From Struthidea cinerea (taxonomy: Eukaryota; Chordata; Aves; Passeriformes; Corcoracidae), in contig VZTI01001284.1 of the NCBI GenBank assembly GCA_013397865.1, forward strand, positions 813,030-877,029: a stretch of 64,000 nt of DNA, given 5' to 3'. Below the pieces are notes generated by a model, which ran no database searches, was not told where the DNA came from, and saw only the letters and a list, made by a program, of their open reading frames with translations. Position numbers and translations under genes: made by a program. This document shows, in pieces, positions 24,700 to 36,231 of this stretch (position 1 is the first letter of the stretch; each line of letters starts with the position of its first letter).

Positions 24700-27600
24700 A
24701 AATTAACTGTAGAAGAAAAAAAATATTTGCTTAGAGAAAGAAGTTAGGAAACTGCTTGCCTATTGCAGGAAAAGAAATGACAATGTCCCTTTTTTTTCCA
24801 GACCATTCTGTTATTTTTATGTGTGTTCCTTGTTCCGAGCAGTCGGTTGAATTTCACAATACTTAAACTAATATTTAAGAGTTAAATGTTGACAACTAGC
24901 AAACCTTTTAAAGTAGTAACCCAGGTAATGGTACAGCTGCCTCAATGAGATGTGCTGCTATAAGCTAGAAAAGCTCAAAAAGGAAAGAAGTTGGCTAATT
25001 CTCGGTAGAGGGTAGCAATGGCAGGTAAAACATTGTCAGTTAAAACATATTTTATCATGATTACCACAGAACTCATTATTATGATTAAAGATGTACTAGC
25101 CATGACATGCCAGCTACATGCTGGTAGCAGAAAATACCTGCTGTTTGTAGGTTATTATCAACCTCCTTTGAAGAAAATCAGTCTTTCTTTAAATTTGCAA
25201 TGCAATGAAACCCCAGGCATTTCTTTGTATCTTTAATTTAAGCATGCTTTTCAAACGCAGACACACAGCTGCAGTGAGCAACAAAATGGGTTTGTCATGT
25301 TTTGTGGCATCCCACTAAACAAAAAGGGATTTTTTGCAAGTATCTGTGTTAACATTTTGGGATTGTCTGATGAAATTCTGATCTATCTATCTATCTATAT
25401 GAATGAAACAGAAGAAACTTTGTTAACAGTGCTTAACAGAGTACTGCACCTTATTTTGAAACCATAATTTTAATTATAATTTCTAATGTTATATTGTACC
25501 ATAAATAACATCAGGGAAAATTGCTACCATGAAAAAAATCACTAACTCTACCAAAGTCATTGGTTTTAAACTGTGATTTGCCTATCATAGAGTCTGATGG
25601 AAAAAAAATGACAAAAATGCAAGTATAAAATACAAGTTCAGATGTAACTAAGCCCATTTCAGAAAGAGTTTATTCTAAGTGTTTGCAGCAGTTATTTTTT
25701 CATGTGGAAATCTATGTTAAGCATCAGATTCAATGAGCTCAAGTTACTTGGTCAGATAGATGCTGTGCAAATATTAAACTGCCTGCTTTGTCAGTGAACC
25801 GGCGGATGTGTCATTCCTCCTATCTTTATTATTTTTTAAATAATTCAGCACATGTGCACTATTAGCACTGTAATGTGAACACTCCCATGCTGAGGGTTTT
25901 ATTTTGCCTGAGAAGAAAATGAGCTTTGTCTTTCAAAAGGTTGTTGATATCTTGCCTTTTATGATGCGCTATTGTCTCCCGATGAACGCATCTCAGTGAC
26001 TAGGTGGTAGTAAGCCTAAATATTATAGGAAGAGAAGGCTCTTCCCTTTGCAGTTGTGTATTTGTAAACTTACTGGTTTTACTAACTACAGAAATTCAAA
26101 GACCGGCTAGTCATGTCTTAAGAGGTCAGTCTATGCCTATTGCTTAACATAGCATTAAATCACAATTTCTATTTCTCTTTCCATCATGACTTATTTAATT
26201 TTTTTTTTTTAGAATTTGATCCTTTTTGTATCCTCGTTTTTTCTCTTATTGACTGATGTAAATTCAGCTTTCTATCTCAATTTTTTTCCTATGCCTCTCA
26301 CTGTTGCAACTTACCTTGGATGGCAGGTTATTGGTTACTGCCTACGGGAGCCTTTTCCATGAGCTAATTTAGCTGTCAGTCTGAAATTGGTAAAAAGGAT
26401 GAAAGATGGATCATAGGCCTGGGGCATGCCTAGACCAATATCTAGCATATCCCTATCTGGAAGTACGCTTATTAAAACAGATTTGAAAAATATTTTTTCC
26501 CAATCTTGCTCTGCCATCGTTTCATCCAGCTAAGAAAAACATTTTCACAGTGACACTACTGATTCTTTGGCAGCTCTCTTTTTTTCTGAAAGGAGAAAAC
26601 AGTATTTAGATACAAGATCAATAGAAAAACAAATAGACTATTATATTCCCTAGAGAAACCCCTAGAGAGAAGACAGATGTGCAGAAATTTAATATTCTTG
26701 TAGGCAAAAATCACAAACATGGGGGTTCTGTTCAGCTGAAATGAGCTGTGGTAAATGTGTATGAAATAAACATTTAAAAAGGAGTAATAAAAAAAGGAAC
26801 GCTTTCGGGCTAGGCTGAGGTGCTGTGTTTGAATTTGTGACCCCTTCAAAAAGTAATTTTGCATCTACGAATAGTGCTTACCTTAATATTATATGGTTCA
26901 GGCATAACTTCATATAGTGAGTGAAAGGAAGGTTTCTCTCCATCTGCTCTTTTAAGATGTACTCATCCATTCACAAAGTTCATACAGAGAAGTGTGTCTT
27001 TAATATTGCCTCCATTTTTTTATGAAGATAATTGTATTCTTCTGCCTGACCTTGAGCCTGTTGTTACTAGGATTAGCTACATGCTTTGGTTTCTTTTCCA
27101 GAATAATTTGCAAATAAAAGTAATCAAAATATGACACTGTAATTTTCAATAACAAATTAAGTGTGTCTGTCACAAATCTGTCCTTACAAGTCAAATCCTG
27201 TTGTTGTAGCTACTCAGTGAAAGGAGTAAACTTAAACTTTCTGTATCTGCTGTGTCATGCTTCTTCCTGGAGCTCCTGCACTAAACATCTAACCAGGATG
27301 ATAAAGGGTTTCCCTCCTGTTGGAGAGGCTGCAGGATGAGTCTTAAAGAAACAGGGTAATTGGCTGATGTCACACTTCACTTGATGTTCTTGCACCTAAC
27401 CACAAGTCTGTTCGGAGGATTACACATTCAGCTTTTTTGAAAAACACAAGTTTTCCTCCCATCCAGTCGGTTTTCCCAATCACATTTGTGTCAAGGTCAC
27501 CATTCTCTTCCTCCACTTTGAATTTGCCCAACACTGAAAACTAGGTGTGGATCAATAGACCTCACGTTTAATTTTAGACACACAAATACCATCACGGAGC

Positions 27601-28711
27601 TGTGAAAGCAGTGTTAGTTTCTATTCTTAATATTTAGCACATATCAGAAGTAGCTACGAGATTCTGCCAGACTGGACCTTGTTTGGGTTGGACTAGATTT
27701 TCTACATGCAAAATTCTATACTGCCCTTTCCCTTAAGGAACGTATTTTCCAAAGTACCAGATACAGTAGGTGTGTGCGTGTGTCTCAAATGATACAGGGA
27801 TGGAGAAGTTTGTGAGAAAGGGAGAAATTCAGCAGTAGTACATGTAGTTCTTAAGCTACTTTTAAGTATGTTAAATCATACCTGTTACTGATGTCTTCTT
27901 CAAAACAGCATAATTTTACCTCTACCAACAGCTTTGTGTAATTTAGACACAAAATTGATTTAAAGGGAGTTGGATGTGCGTGGTATATCATCTTAAAAGT
28001 TGAAACATTAGCATTTTTGTTTGCATTTTTCACTTTCTATCACATGATTCCTTGAAAATTTGAAATCTACTTACTTACTGGACATTTTTAAACCAAATGG
28101 AGTATGTACTTGTGCATCTCTTAAATTGTCATTGTAGATTGTCATTTGTGAGTGGCTGTGACTCTTGATTGTGGAATTCCTTAATGGAATTCTTGTGTGC
28201 TTTTATGTATTTTGGCAAATGTCTCTTTTATTAGTGTGGAAATACACAGGAAGAGAAGTCTAGTAATGTGGACATGTGGATCATGAACCTGTGGATACCA
28301 AATTTTGTTATTCCTACGTGAAGATAGTCTAGCCAGGAAAATAATGTAGGTTTCCAGAAGGACAATTTGTGTTAACACTAGAAGAGTAACTTTGAAAAAA
28401 ATCTTGTATGAACATCTTTTTCTTCTTCTCGAGATTCAGAAATCTGGAAGAAAACCTAAGGATGAATGGTGATTTTTTTTTTTTTTTCATGCTCAAAAAT
28501 GTTAAGCAGTGCATGCCTGCAAGCACGGGAATCGGGTGGAAAAGTTATGATCAGATAAGAAAACTGAGAAGGTCTATCCAGAATGAACACACTTAGGAGA
28601 CAAAAAAAAATTCAAGTATGTGCTAATTGGTCGTGCTTCTGTAGAAACTGATCTTCTGCAGTTTTATTTGGTTGCTGAAGGATGTAGACTTTCATTATTA
28701 GGTGTTTTGAA
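24700..28711. other. unique non-coding stretch
   Basis: No gene recognised. There are four or so ATCT units at 25381-25400 and a T run near 26200. About 27661-27720 a weak CR1-like phrase (GGGTTGGACTAGAT) appears. Much of 24.9-26.1 kb has the texture of conserved non-coding DNA. Confidence 0.45.
25750..26010. promoter_or_regulatory. candidate conserved non-coding element
   Basis: Repeat-free, with GTGAACCGGCGGATGTG and GATGCGC retaining CpGs in an AT-rich setting, plus TAAATAATTCAGC and TATTAAAC motifs. No ORF. A candidate by texture only. Confidence 0.25.
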
Positions 28712-28790
28712 TTAGGTGGTATAGAGCCAGCAGCAGAGCTGGGGTTAGAGCTTCAGACAGCATGTCAATTCTGCACTCTATTTGCCACCA
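28712..28790 (+). mobile_element. ancient MIR/L2 3' tail
   Basis: CAGCAGAGCTGGGGTTAGAG, then CAGACAGCATGTCAATTCTG and CACTCTATTTGCCACCA, follow the shared 3' tail of MIR SINEs and L2 LINEs (GGCAGAGC-GGGATT-GAACCCAG---CTGACTCC---CACTCTA-CCACTA). Order and spacing match. An A-rich tract follows at about 28796-28827. Too diverged to assign to MIR or L2. Confidence 0.65.
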
Positions 28791-29164
28791 CAAAGAAAAA
28801 AGAAAAAAAAAACAAAGAAGAAAAAAAGCTTCTTTAGTCAGTAACTAAACTGTTGTTATGCATGTTGCAAACCTGCAAGTCACTGAGCACTTAACTGTTT
28901 TGGATTTTTACTGGGGAATTCTCAGCGGCCCTTGAGGTGATGGTCCATGTTTCTCACTTGGCTTTACTTAGGCAGGATGTTTACGGACTTGTTATACTTT
29001 CCTTTTTGTGCACCATCCCTTTGAGCTGCTTCTGTGAGAGGTACCAGCCCTATGGATTCTATGTGGCAGTGCTGCAAAGAGAGGAATAACTTGAGCTGGA
29101 ATAATTTGAAGACTAAAGAAAGTGATGAGAGAAGGACCAGAAAATCCTTCAAATGGTATAGGTA

Positions 29165-29286
29165 ATAAAGCTCTGGAGAAGACTGCCGTAGGAGCTTATG
29201 AACTTCCCATCACTAGAAGTATTTAAAAACATGTCTGTCAGGAACAATGCTGATGTAGTTTATCCTGTCCTGGGATGAGATGACCT
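29165..29286 (+). mobile_element. CR1 LINE 3' part, left of a nested LTR
   Basis: CTCTGGAGAAGACTGCCGTA, then CACTAGAAGTATTTAAAAAC and CCTGTCCTGGGATGAGATGACC, follow the CR1 3' UTR of the subtype that ends 'GGACTAGATGACCTCTTGAGGTCCCTTCCAGCC'. It stops mid-phrase at GATGACCT where the LTR begins, and resumes at 29723. Confidence 0.75.
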
Positions 29287-29722
29287 TGATGCCTGAAGAG
29301 GCCACCTAAAACAGAGACTAGACAAGAATAAGGGAATAAAGGTAAGTATTTATTTGAAAGGCCTTCAAAGGCACACCCTGGGATAGCCAGAGGCTACTCT
29401 CAAATTGGACCCCAAGATGGACAACAGGTCATGAGTTCTTCACACTTCTATGGGTTTGGTTCATTTGCATATCAGGGTTAATTCTCCAATTAAAGCTTCA
29501 GTTAATGATGTAGTTTCCCCAAGCTTGCCCCCTTTTAGAGGCTTTGGTTTACACATTTTGGGCCTAGGACAGTCTGAGTGTCCTTGGAGAGCAGGCCTGG
29601 AGAGGCTTTGTTATGTCTACCTAGCATGAGAGAGCAGAAGTTAACAGGAAACAAGAAACTTCAGAGTTACACACCAGGCAGTACAGGATTTGAAAATATG
29701 AAAGTTAAAACCTAAGGCATCA
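29287..29722 (+). mobile_element. solo LTR nested in a CR1
   Basis: A 436-bp element that begins TGATGCCTGAAGAGGCC and ends CCTAAGGCATCA, so its termini form the inverted pair TGATGCC/GGCATCA and keep TG...CA. It interrupts a CR1 copy whose text continues on both sides, which fixes both ends. The bases before it are ACCT and those after are GCCT: either a 4-bp target duplication with one change, or a 5-bp GACCT duplication that lost its A. AATAAA at about 29335-29340 is near the left end. The strand was chosen from memory of a songbird LTR beginning TGATGCCTGAAGAGGC and is uncertain. No internal retroviral sequence is present. Confidence 0.82.
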
Positions 29723-29756
29723 GCCTCTTGCAGTCCAGTCTCACCCTTCTGCATGG
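29723..29756 (+). mobile_element. CR1 LINE 3' end, right of the nested LTR
   Basis: GCCTCTTGCAGTCCAGTCTC, then ACCCTTCTGCATGG, continue the CR1 phrase 'CCTCTTGAGGTCCCTTCCAGCCTCAC--TTCT' broken at 29286. Confidence 0.65.
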
Positions 29757-30149
29757 TGTTGTGTTAAGCTCTCTGATATGTTGTGTGTTGCATGAGTAAC
29801 CTGGAACATCTGCCTCTCCATAGTCATCAGCCCTCCCCATCTCCCAGCATGCAGAATAAGGATCCCACCACAGTGTTTTTCTGGATTTTTCAAGAATTCT
29901 GCCTTGGAGAGCTCTTTTCATGTGAAGAAGGAATGGTTTGGCAGACAGACTCTGGCATTGCTTTCTGTCTGTCCGTCATGGGGCTGGATGTCGTGGGAGT
30001 CTCTATTTCTGCGTGGCCCATAGGAATCCTTCAACCCCTAGTGGATGGTGCCTGTACACCGTTCTGGATGCATGGGGCCTCTTTGAAGAGAGCTTTGCAG
30101 AGAAAACAGGAGCTTGTGTGTGCATTGATGTAGGTCTGGACATCTTGTG
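29757..30149. other. unique non-coding stretch
   Basis: No gene or repeat recognised between the two CR1 copies. A 178-codon plus-strand ORF starts here (29938) but runs on through CR1 3' UTR, so I do not accept it as a gene. Confidence 0.5.
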
Positions 30150-30247
30150 CATATGTGGCACTTGGGGACCTGATTTAGTGGCGGGCTTGGCAGTGATGGA
30201 TCCAATGATATTAAGGGTCTTTTCCAACCTATGTGATTCTGTTCTAC
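30150..30247 (+). mobile_element. CR1 LINE, 3' end
   Basis: GCATATGTGGCACTTGGGGA, then TGATTTAGTGGCGGGCTTGG, CAGTGATGGATCC and GGTCTTTTCCAACCTATGTG are the classic last 100 bp of bird CR1, ending in a degenerate GATTCTGTTCTA tail. It is a different subtype from the copy at 29165-29756, so it is a separate insertion. Confidence 0.92.
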
Positions 30248-31612
30248 AGTTCTGTATTTCATGTGCGACCCTACCCAGTCAGAGGTGCAGAAACTCCATC
30301 TTACTCCAAACTTGGGGTGCTGATGCCTGCTGCAAGCTGGAGGACTGTAGCGCAAGGAAGGACTGGGGAAAATGTGGTGTAGGACAGACAAGGTTTGTCT
30401 CTCAGGAATGTGAAGTCATCCTAAAGGCTCTTGCCTTTGGCTGCACAGCTTTAGTCAGAGTTGTAAAAAATTAATTTTTCACTTGCTGAAAATTACTGAG
30501 CACTCTCCGCAAGCATCTGTTTCTTCAGAGAGAGACAAAGTCTATGTGAAAAATGTTCTGCAGTGAGAACTGGGTGCAATAGCAAATACCAACTAATTTT
30601 TTGGCTGGAGCTTACTTTCATTTTGACTGGTTTTGACTATATTCTTTGGCTTTCCAAAAACTGCTGTGTATAAAAAAAAGGAGTTTTAAATGTCTGAAAA
30701 AAAAGGGGGCCTAACCCCCTGCAGATAATTCACGTTGTCCAGAGGGGAAGAGACATGTGAGGAGCGATGCTAACAGTCTTTTGTCTCCATGTCCCCCAGT
30801 GTTTTTTTCTACTGTCTTGTTTGAAAGCAGATTGTGTGTGAAGGGTATTTAAAAATATCCAAACTGATCAGAATCATCTATGGCATGGAGGCAGAAATAG
30901 CCGGGAAAACAAACAGACCGGAGATGAAATATGGATGAGATAGACATACCAGTGTTTCATGAAAGAGAGAGCTTAAAACCAAAAGCCAAGAAACACAAAT
31001 ACAGGGAGTTAAAGTACAGATACTTTATGATTCCCGTTACTGTCTTCAATTAACTATGATATAGAATTGCGCAATTTTTTCCTTTCAAAAGAGAAATCCA
31101 TCTCCTTGCTTATTTTTCCACTTGCTGCTTTCTGTTTAAGTTAATTCAGCAGTAATTGGATACACTGTGTCTAATTCTTAATAAATCAACGGAACTTTGT
31201 AGCGATATTGACAGTGGCTTTACTTGCCCCATTGTTTCTATCAAGAGTTTTATTCTGCTTCAAAACAATTTGCTGTGAACGCCCTTGTTTGTTTGCCACA
31301 CTAGGCTTTGTTCTGGCTGAAAACTTTGATTTATAACTGTATATAATTGATGGCTGTGGGGTAGGTGGACTATAGCTATTGCTCCTCCTCTTTTAATCTA
31401 GCTTTGCGTAGAAATCCATGTAGTGGAGGATTCTCAAGGGAACCAGGCTGGGAAATTCTCTGTATGCCCAATGGGAGGCCATTAATCATAGTGAAGAGTC
31501 TCTTACTGGCTGCAAGCATGTTTGTGAAAGTCAGGAAAACAAAAGTGGACCACCTCAAAATGACTGATCAAGAGAATGGATGTTAAAGCCAATGTATTCA
31601 TTGTGATACATC
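30248..31612. other. unique non-coding stretch
   Basis: No gene recognised. AGGGGG and CCCCCT at 30704-30720 form a small hairpin. The sequence from 31040 to 31360 looks like candidate conserved DNA. Confidence 0.45.
31040..31360. promoter_or_regulatory. candidate conserved non-coding element
   Basis: AT-rich and repeat-free, with CAATTAACTATG, AGCAGTAATTGGAT, CCATTGTTTCTAT, AAAACAATTTGC and GAACGCCCTTGTTTG. ATTGTT/AACAAT are SOX-type sites and TAATTG is a homeodomain core. No ORF. Candidate only. Confidence 0.27.
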
Positions 31613-31744
31613 AAAAAAAAAAAAAAAAAAAAAAAGAAAAGTTTTTTGAANNNNNNNNNNNNNNNNNNNNNNNNNNNNNNNNNNNNNNNNNNNNNNNNNN
31701 NNNNNNNNNNNNNNNNNNNNNNNNNNNNNNNAAAAAAAAAAAAA
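31613..31744. other. assembly gap inside a poly(A) tract
   Basis: A run of 23 A (31613-31635) is followed by GAAAAGTTTTTTGAA, 81 N (31651-31731) and 13 more A. Apparent ORFs across it are artefacts of the N. The true length of the tract is unknown. Confidence 0.97.
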
Positions 31745-34250
31745 GGAATAGTTTATGCATTGAAGTGTATTTATTCAGATATTCAGATAGGTTTGACGCA
31801 TTTAAAGGTATTTCATACACTAGTAAATAACTGTAATTGTAGATGTTAGAGATCAGAATCCTAGGAAAATGAAATAAAAGTTTTGAGGATTGCCACTGTA
31901 GATCGAGAAACTTTGAAAGCACCAGATAAGAAATGCCCAAAGCATTTGCTGAATGTGTCAGAGCTGAGCTGGTTAAAGAAATGTGCTAAAAACTCTAAAA
32001 TGTCAGGTGAGATTTTGATGAGTATTTGTCATAAAAATGTCTCTTCCAGAACTACAAAAAAAAAACCCCAAATTTTTTTTAAAAATTAAAATTTACAGTT
32101 TTTTAGGAATAGTTTCTTTCCTGCAGCTTGTGCATTCTGGCTGAGGTCCAGTGCAGGTGAGGAAGCTCCTGAGAGCACTTGCAAGCTCTCAGAGGTGGCA
32201 CTCACCCACATACTGTGAAGCCCAAACCCCCATGCTTTCAGAACTGGGGTCTGAGTGCTTCTGCAGGTCCTGCTGTCTTCTCGTACCCTTCACAAAAATG
32301 TGCTGCTCAGATGCAAACCTAATGGGTTCCGGTTGTGACTGCTCCGCAAGTATTTGTACAACAAAGTAATTGTGCTCGAATTTGAGTATAACCGAGTTGG
32401 ATATGGAGTTACAGGAGGTATTTTTGTGATTAAGAATTTCTGCCCAGCAGGGAGAAATCAAGGAAGTAAAGAGGCTCAAATGCAGTTTTTAAGCACTGAC
32501 AGTCTGGACTTTTTCCCATATAAATAGCCATAAACTATAGGAAGAGAGGTATTGTAATGTGACATAACAACATTTACTTTATTTACTAGACAAACAGTTG
32601 GTTTTTTTTTTTACTTTAGAGGCTAAATTTAATGCAGTCAAAGATAATGCTACAGTTTGTGTTCTTATGAAGAACTGTGGTAAAGCAGCACACTTAAATC
32701 AGTTTATTTACCTCACAAAGGTCTTCAATGAATCTTCCTACTGATTCCTAATAATTTCAGCCTATGCACTTTAAAAGAGTTACTAAAATTCATAAATAAT
32801 TTCCTTGAATAAGGCTTAAATGTGAAAATGGAAATAGTGCTTTCCATAAGTTATAATACATTGTTTCAAAAATCTGATAAAGTAAGATGGAAACATTTTC
32901 TCCAGACATTGCTACAGCAAAAGCTACAAGTTATCCTGACAAAATAGTTACAAAGTTTAAAATGGCACAGCAAGCAGTAAATGAAATCTTAATACAGAAT
33001 GTGGAAGAATCAGTGTCCATTCTGAAGCACTGAGTATATATTTTTTCTTATACTAAATTTATGGCATTGGGGAATAGGAGTAAGACACTAGCTTACATCT
33101 GGTAAGTTTTTAAGATCAAGGGGGAAAACCCTAACTTTCCTGTGATAAAGAGAAATAAAAATTCACCTTTGTCTGTCTTTTTTCCTATTTATGGAAAGGG
33201 ATTCATTTCAGATATTTGTTTTGCCATTTCCAGTATTTGTGTCCCATTTTTATTCAATACTGCTTTATATATTAGCATGACTTAATTTCTTTTTTCTCAT
33301 ACTAAGTTGAAATGAAAATACAGTCTATGTCCCAAAGATGTATATTCATGCTTGACACAAAGCACATGTTAAGCTCTGGTTATTTCAAGTTAAGCATATA
33401 CTTAAGTTGCTCTCAGCAAAAATGACTTTGAACTGCAACTTACACCCTCTATTAAATTGCAGCCTAGTCAAACTGAGTGCTGTGTCCTATTTTAGTGGTG
33501 TTCCACACGTGGGTGTAACGCTGCCACTAATCTTAAATCCCTTTTAATTACTGCCCCTTCACTTGTTTTCTTGTTTCCTGGCATGGTGGAAGTCCAGCCG
33601 GAATGAAGTCCAGGCTTAAGTGTTCATCTCAACAATTCATCTTAGCTTTCCCTATTGTTATGTTTATGCAGAGTTTTATTAGACTCATGGGATCAAAATG
33701 TATTCTCTTAGTTTTACAAAAAATGAATAGCTTTTGTACATTCTTAGCATTTAAAGTAAACACAGCGAGTTTTTAAAGTGCTCTTTTTTCCCCAACAACT
33801 AAAATATGGTCATATATTCTAAGCATAAATCATTATTTCATTATCAACAGAGAGAGGTCCAGTGCAATATATATGTATAGTTGAATGATATAAGTGGCAG
33901 TTCTGTGTAAAATGTATTCCCTTGCCCAAGTAAACACTTCATAACAACATGAGTGAAAAGGTGTATTTAAAAAAGGAAGGCTTAAAGCATGTTACTTATG
34001 AGTTATACGGAATGCAGTTTTTGTAAAATATGAAGCTCACTGGATGTGATCCAAACCAGCTGAACTATGTTAAAAGGTATAATAAACAGTCATAGCTTTG
34101 CATGCAGTTATTTAATTGGCAAATAGATTTTTCTATCACTGTCACTGGCAATAGCAGCCATTTGATACCAGGGCTTGGATTAAATGTTTCATCAGTAGTG
34201 CCTATTTAAGGATCTTTATGGAACAACAAGTTAGTCCCCTGGGCAAGCCC
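31745..34250. other. unique, AT-rich non-coding stretch
   Basis: No gene or repeat family recognised in 2.5 kb. It is unusually free of interspersed repeats and rich in short TAAT and ATTA cores. Confidence 0.45.
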
Positions 34251-34486
34251 ATGTCAACTGCAATAAAGAGATCCACACAAGTGAACGAGATGTATTTTTG
34301 CAGGATTTACAGGGAGGCTACGATTCGCTTTTCTATCTGGATGCTTTGAAGGCTGCTTCCCATTTTGTTTAACAACAGTGTCTGCTGGTGGCAAATATTG
34401 AATATCGAACGTTGCACATCCAAAGGATTTTTATCATTTTCTCGCGGAAACGGATTTGTAAATGGTTGTCATCTTTCTGGAAATAG
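34250..34486 (+). other. candidate first exon / conserved block ending at a splice donor
   Basis: The block ends AAATAG at 34486, followed at once by GTGAGT, a near-consensus 5' splice donor. An ATG at 34462 opens a frame of eight full codons (M-V-V-I-F-L-E-I), with the split codon left to the next exon. Upstream, the sequence keeps CpGs unusual for this AT-rich region (GATTCGC, ATCGAACG, TCTCGCGGAAACGG) and has no repeat. A CTATTTAAG motif at about 34202 could be a weak TATA-like element. This could be a 5' exon of a neuronal-type gene or of a long non-coding RNA, or simply a conserved enhancer with a chance donor. I do not recognise the protein start, and no second exon was identified, so a function is not given. 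Confidence 0.25.
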
Positions 34487-35409
34487 GTGAGTCTCTGATA
34501 AAAGCAGATATTGCAGTATTTCAGTAGTTTTAATTTTCTGGTAAATATTCTGCATCTAGGCTAAACCTACAGATACTCCAAGTATCTGCCGTATTTTCTT
34601 CTTTCTCATTCAGAACAAAAAGTCAGAACCCCCTGAACACCTCTCTCACCCTTTTGATAAAGGGAAAATGTAATGTCTGTGGATTTCAAGATTGCTCGAC
34701 TTTATTTCGTCCACTGTCCTGCTCCCAGGGTGCTCATAAGATCTGTGCACGTAGTTAATGCTTGCTGCAATGTTTTATAATTGGTTTGTATAATATGTGC
34801 ATTTGTCATTTTACAGCACATTAGTTGAATTTAGAAGCTTTTTTTAAAGTTAATTTTGAATATGTATCTGTGCTTTATCTGTGCTTGTCATCGAGCCTCA
34901 GTCAGTTCTTCTTGGCAGCTAGATTAATTTTTCCCTGGTTGATTTTAATTTCAGGATTTTGTTAATTATTTTTCATTCTGAAATTCTTTAAGAACAGGCA
35001 AAAATACATGATATAGCTGAAACTGATTGCATCTAATGTTCGTTTTCATGTCTGTGTAACTGTGCTGGGTATAAATTTAAGTCTCAGCTGTTCATTGGCA
35101 TCTTTTTGATCTGAACTGGTGATACTGCATCTAACCTCCTTAGCTAGGTTACTGCTTTCTGAGGTTGAAAAGTGGAGAGCAAATGCCTCTGAGGTTGAAT
35201 TAAATGAGCCGTTTGCAACAGATTCAAACTCTGGTGAATAAGCGTCTTTCAGGCTCACTTGAAACAGTTCAAACTTTTGTTTACTGACTCTTCTCTGGTG
35301 TGAAGCAGAACTTATACTACTATTGCTTCAAGAATTGATTCTGGGCTTCTGGTGAGAGTAGGAGTCGTCCCATTACACACACTTGGCAATTTCGTGTTCT
35401 CAAGAGGGT

Positions 35410-35566
35410 TTATATATATATATCTATATCTATATCTATATATACACATGTATACTATTTATATCTCTATGTGTACCAATTATATATGTATCCATATATA
35501 TTTATAAGTATTTGTATTTATAAGTTTATGTAATTGGTATATTTTTAATATACATGTATATATATA
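35410..35566. repeat. compound TA / TATC microsatellite
   Basis: Alternating TA runs, TATATC units and TATACA/TATGTA variants over about 157 bp. Likely length-polymorphic and able to unwind or form cruciform DNA. Confidence 0.9.
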
Positions 35567-36202
35567 AAAATTACTTGGTGTTTTTCTTTTTACTTAAACA
35601 TGCTTTCTGAACAAGATTCATCATTATGTTTTTATCATACATAGGGGAAAAAAAATTCCTAACTGTACAAGGGCTCTTTTACACCAGCTGGTAGTGCAGA
35701 AATGCTTCTAAATAGTAGTACAGTATTTTACACCCACCATAATGTCTTCACAGTCATGTCAATGTAAAAGGGCATAAGTTTAATGTGCACTTAAGAGTTG
35801 TAACTGTGCAAATTTCTCTGTGCAAAATGGGAAGGGGAAGCAAGGGAGCAGGTGCATCTCTCAGCCAGCCCTATTTTCCTTTTACTCTCCTTAGTCCCTG
35901 TTGTTTCCTGTAGCCTCCTGAAGAGCTGCCAGCCAGTGTTAACTTAGATCTTGTTTGTGAGTTATATAGCCATGAATTTAGATGATTAACATAGGACTGT
36001 TCTCGTTTCATGGCTTGCCTCATATGTGGTTCTTTCCTGGGCTGATGTAAATAATGGGTATTTTTATGATAGAAACAGTGTCCGAGAGATATGCCTTTCT
36101 GTCCCACTTAGGTCTGTCCTGTTTGTAGTTGTATTAAAGAGTGAGTGTTAGGTTTCGTCTAGAAGAATGAAATCTTTTCTTGCCTACAGTATTATTGGTA
36201 TT

Positions 36203-36231
36203 TAAAAAAAAGAAGGAAAAAAAAAAAAAAA
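36203..36231. repeat. A-rich tract
   Basis: Two A runs split by GAAGG. No attached retrocopy seen. Confidence 0.85.

Noticed and set aside
27661..27720. CR1-like phrase GGGTTGGACTAGAT followed by AAATTCTATA
   Set aside because: The middle of the CR1 tail is missing, so the likeness may be accidental.
29938..30474. 178-codon plus-strand ORF, among the longest in the window
   Set aside because: It runs straight through the CR1 3' UTR at 30150-30247 and has no recognisable domain.
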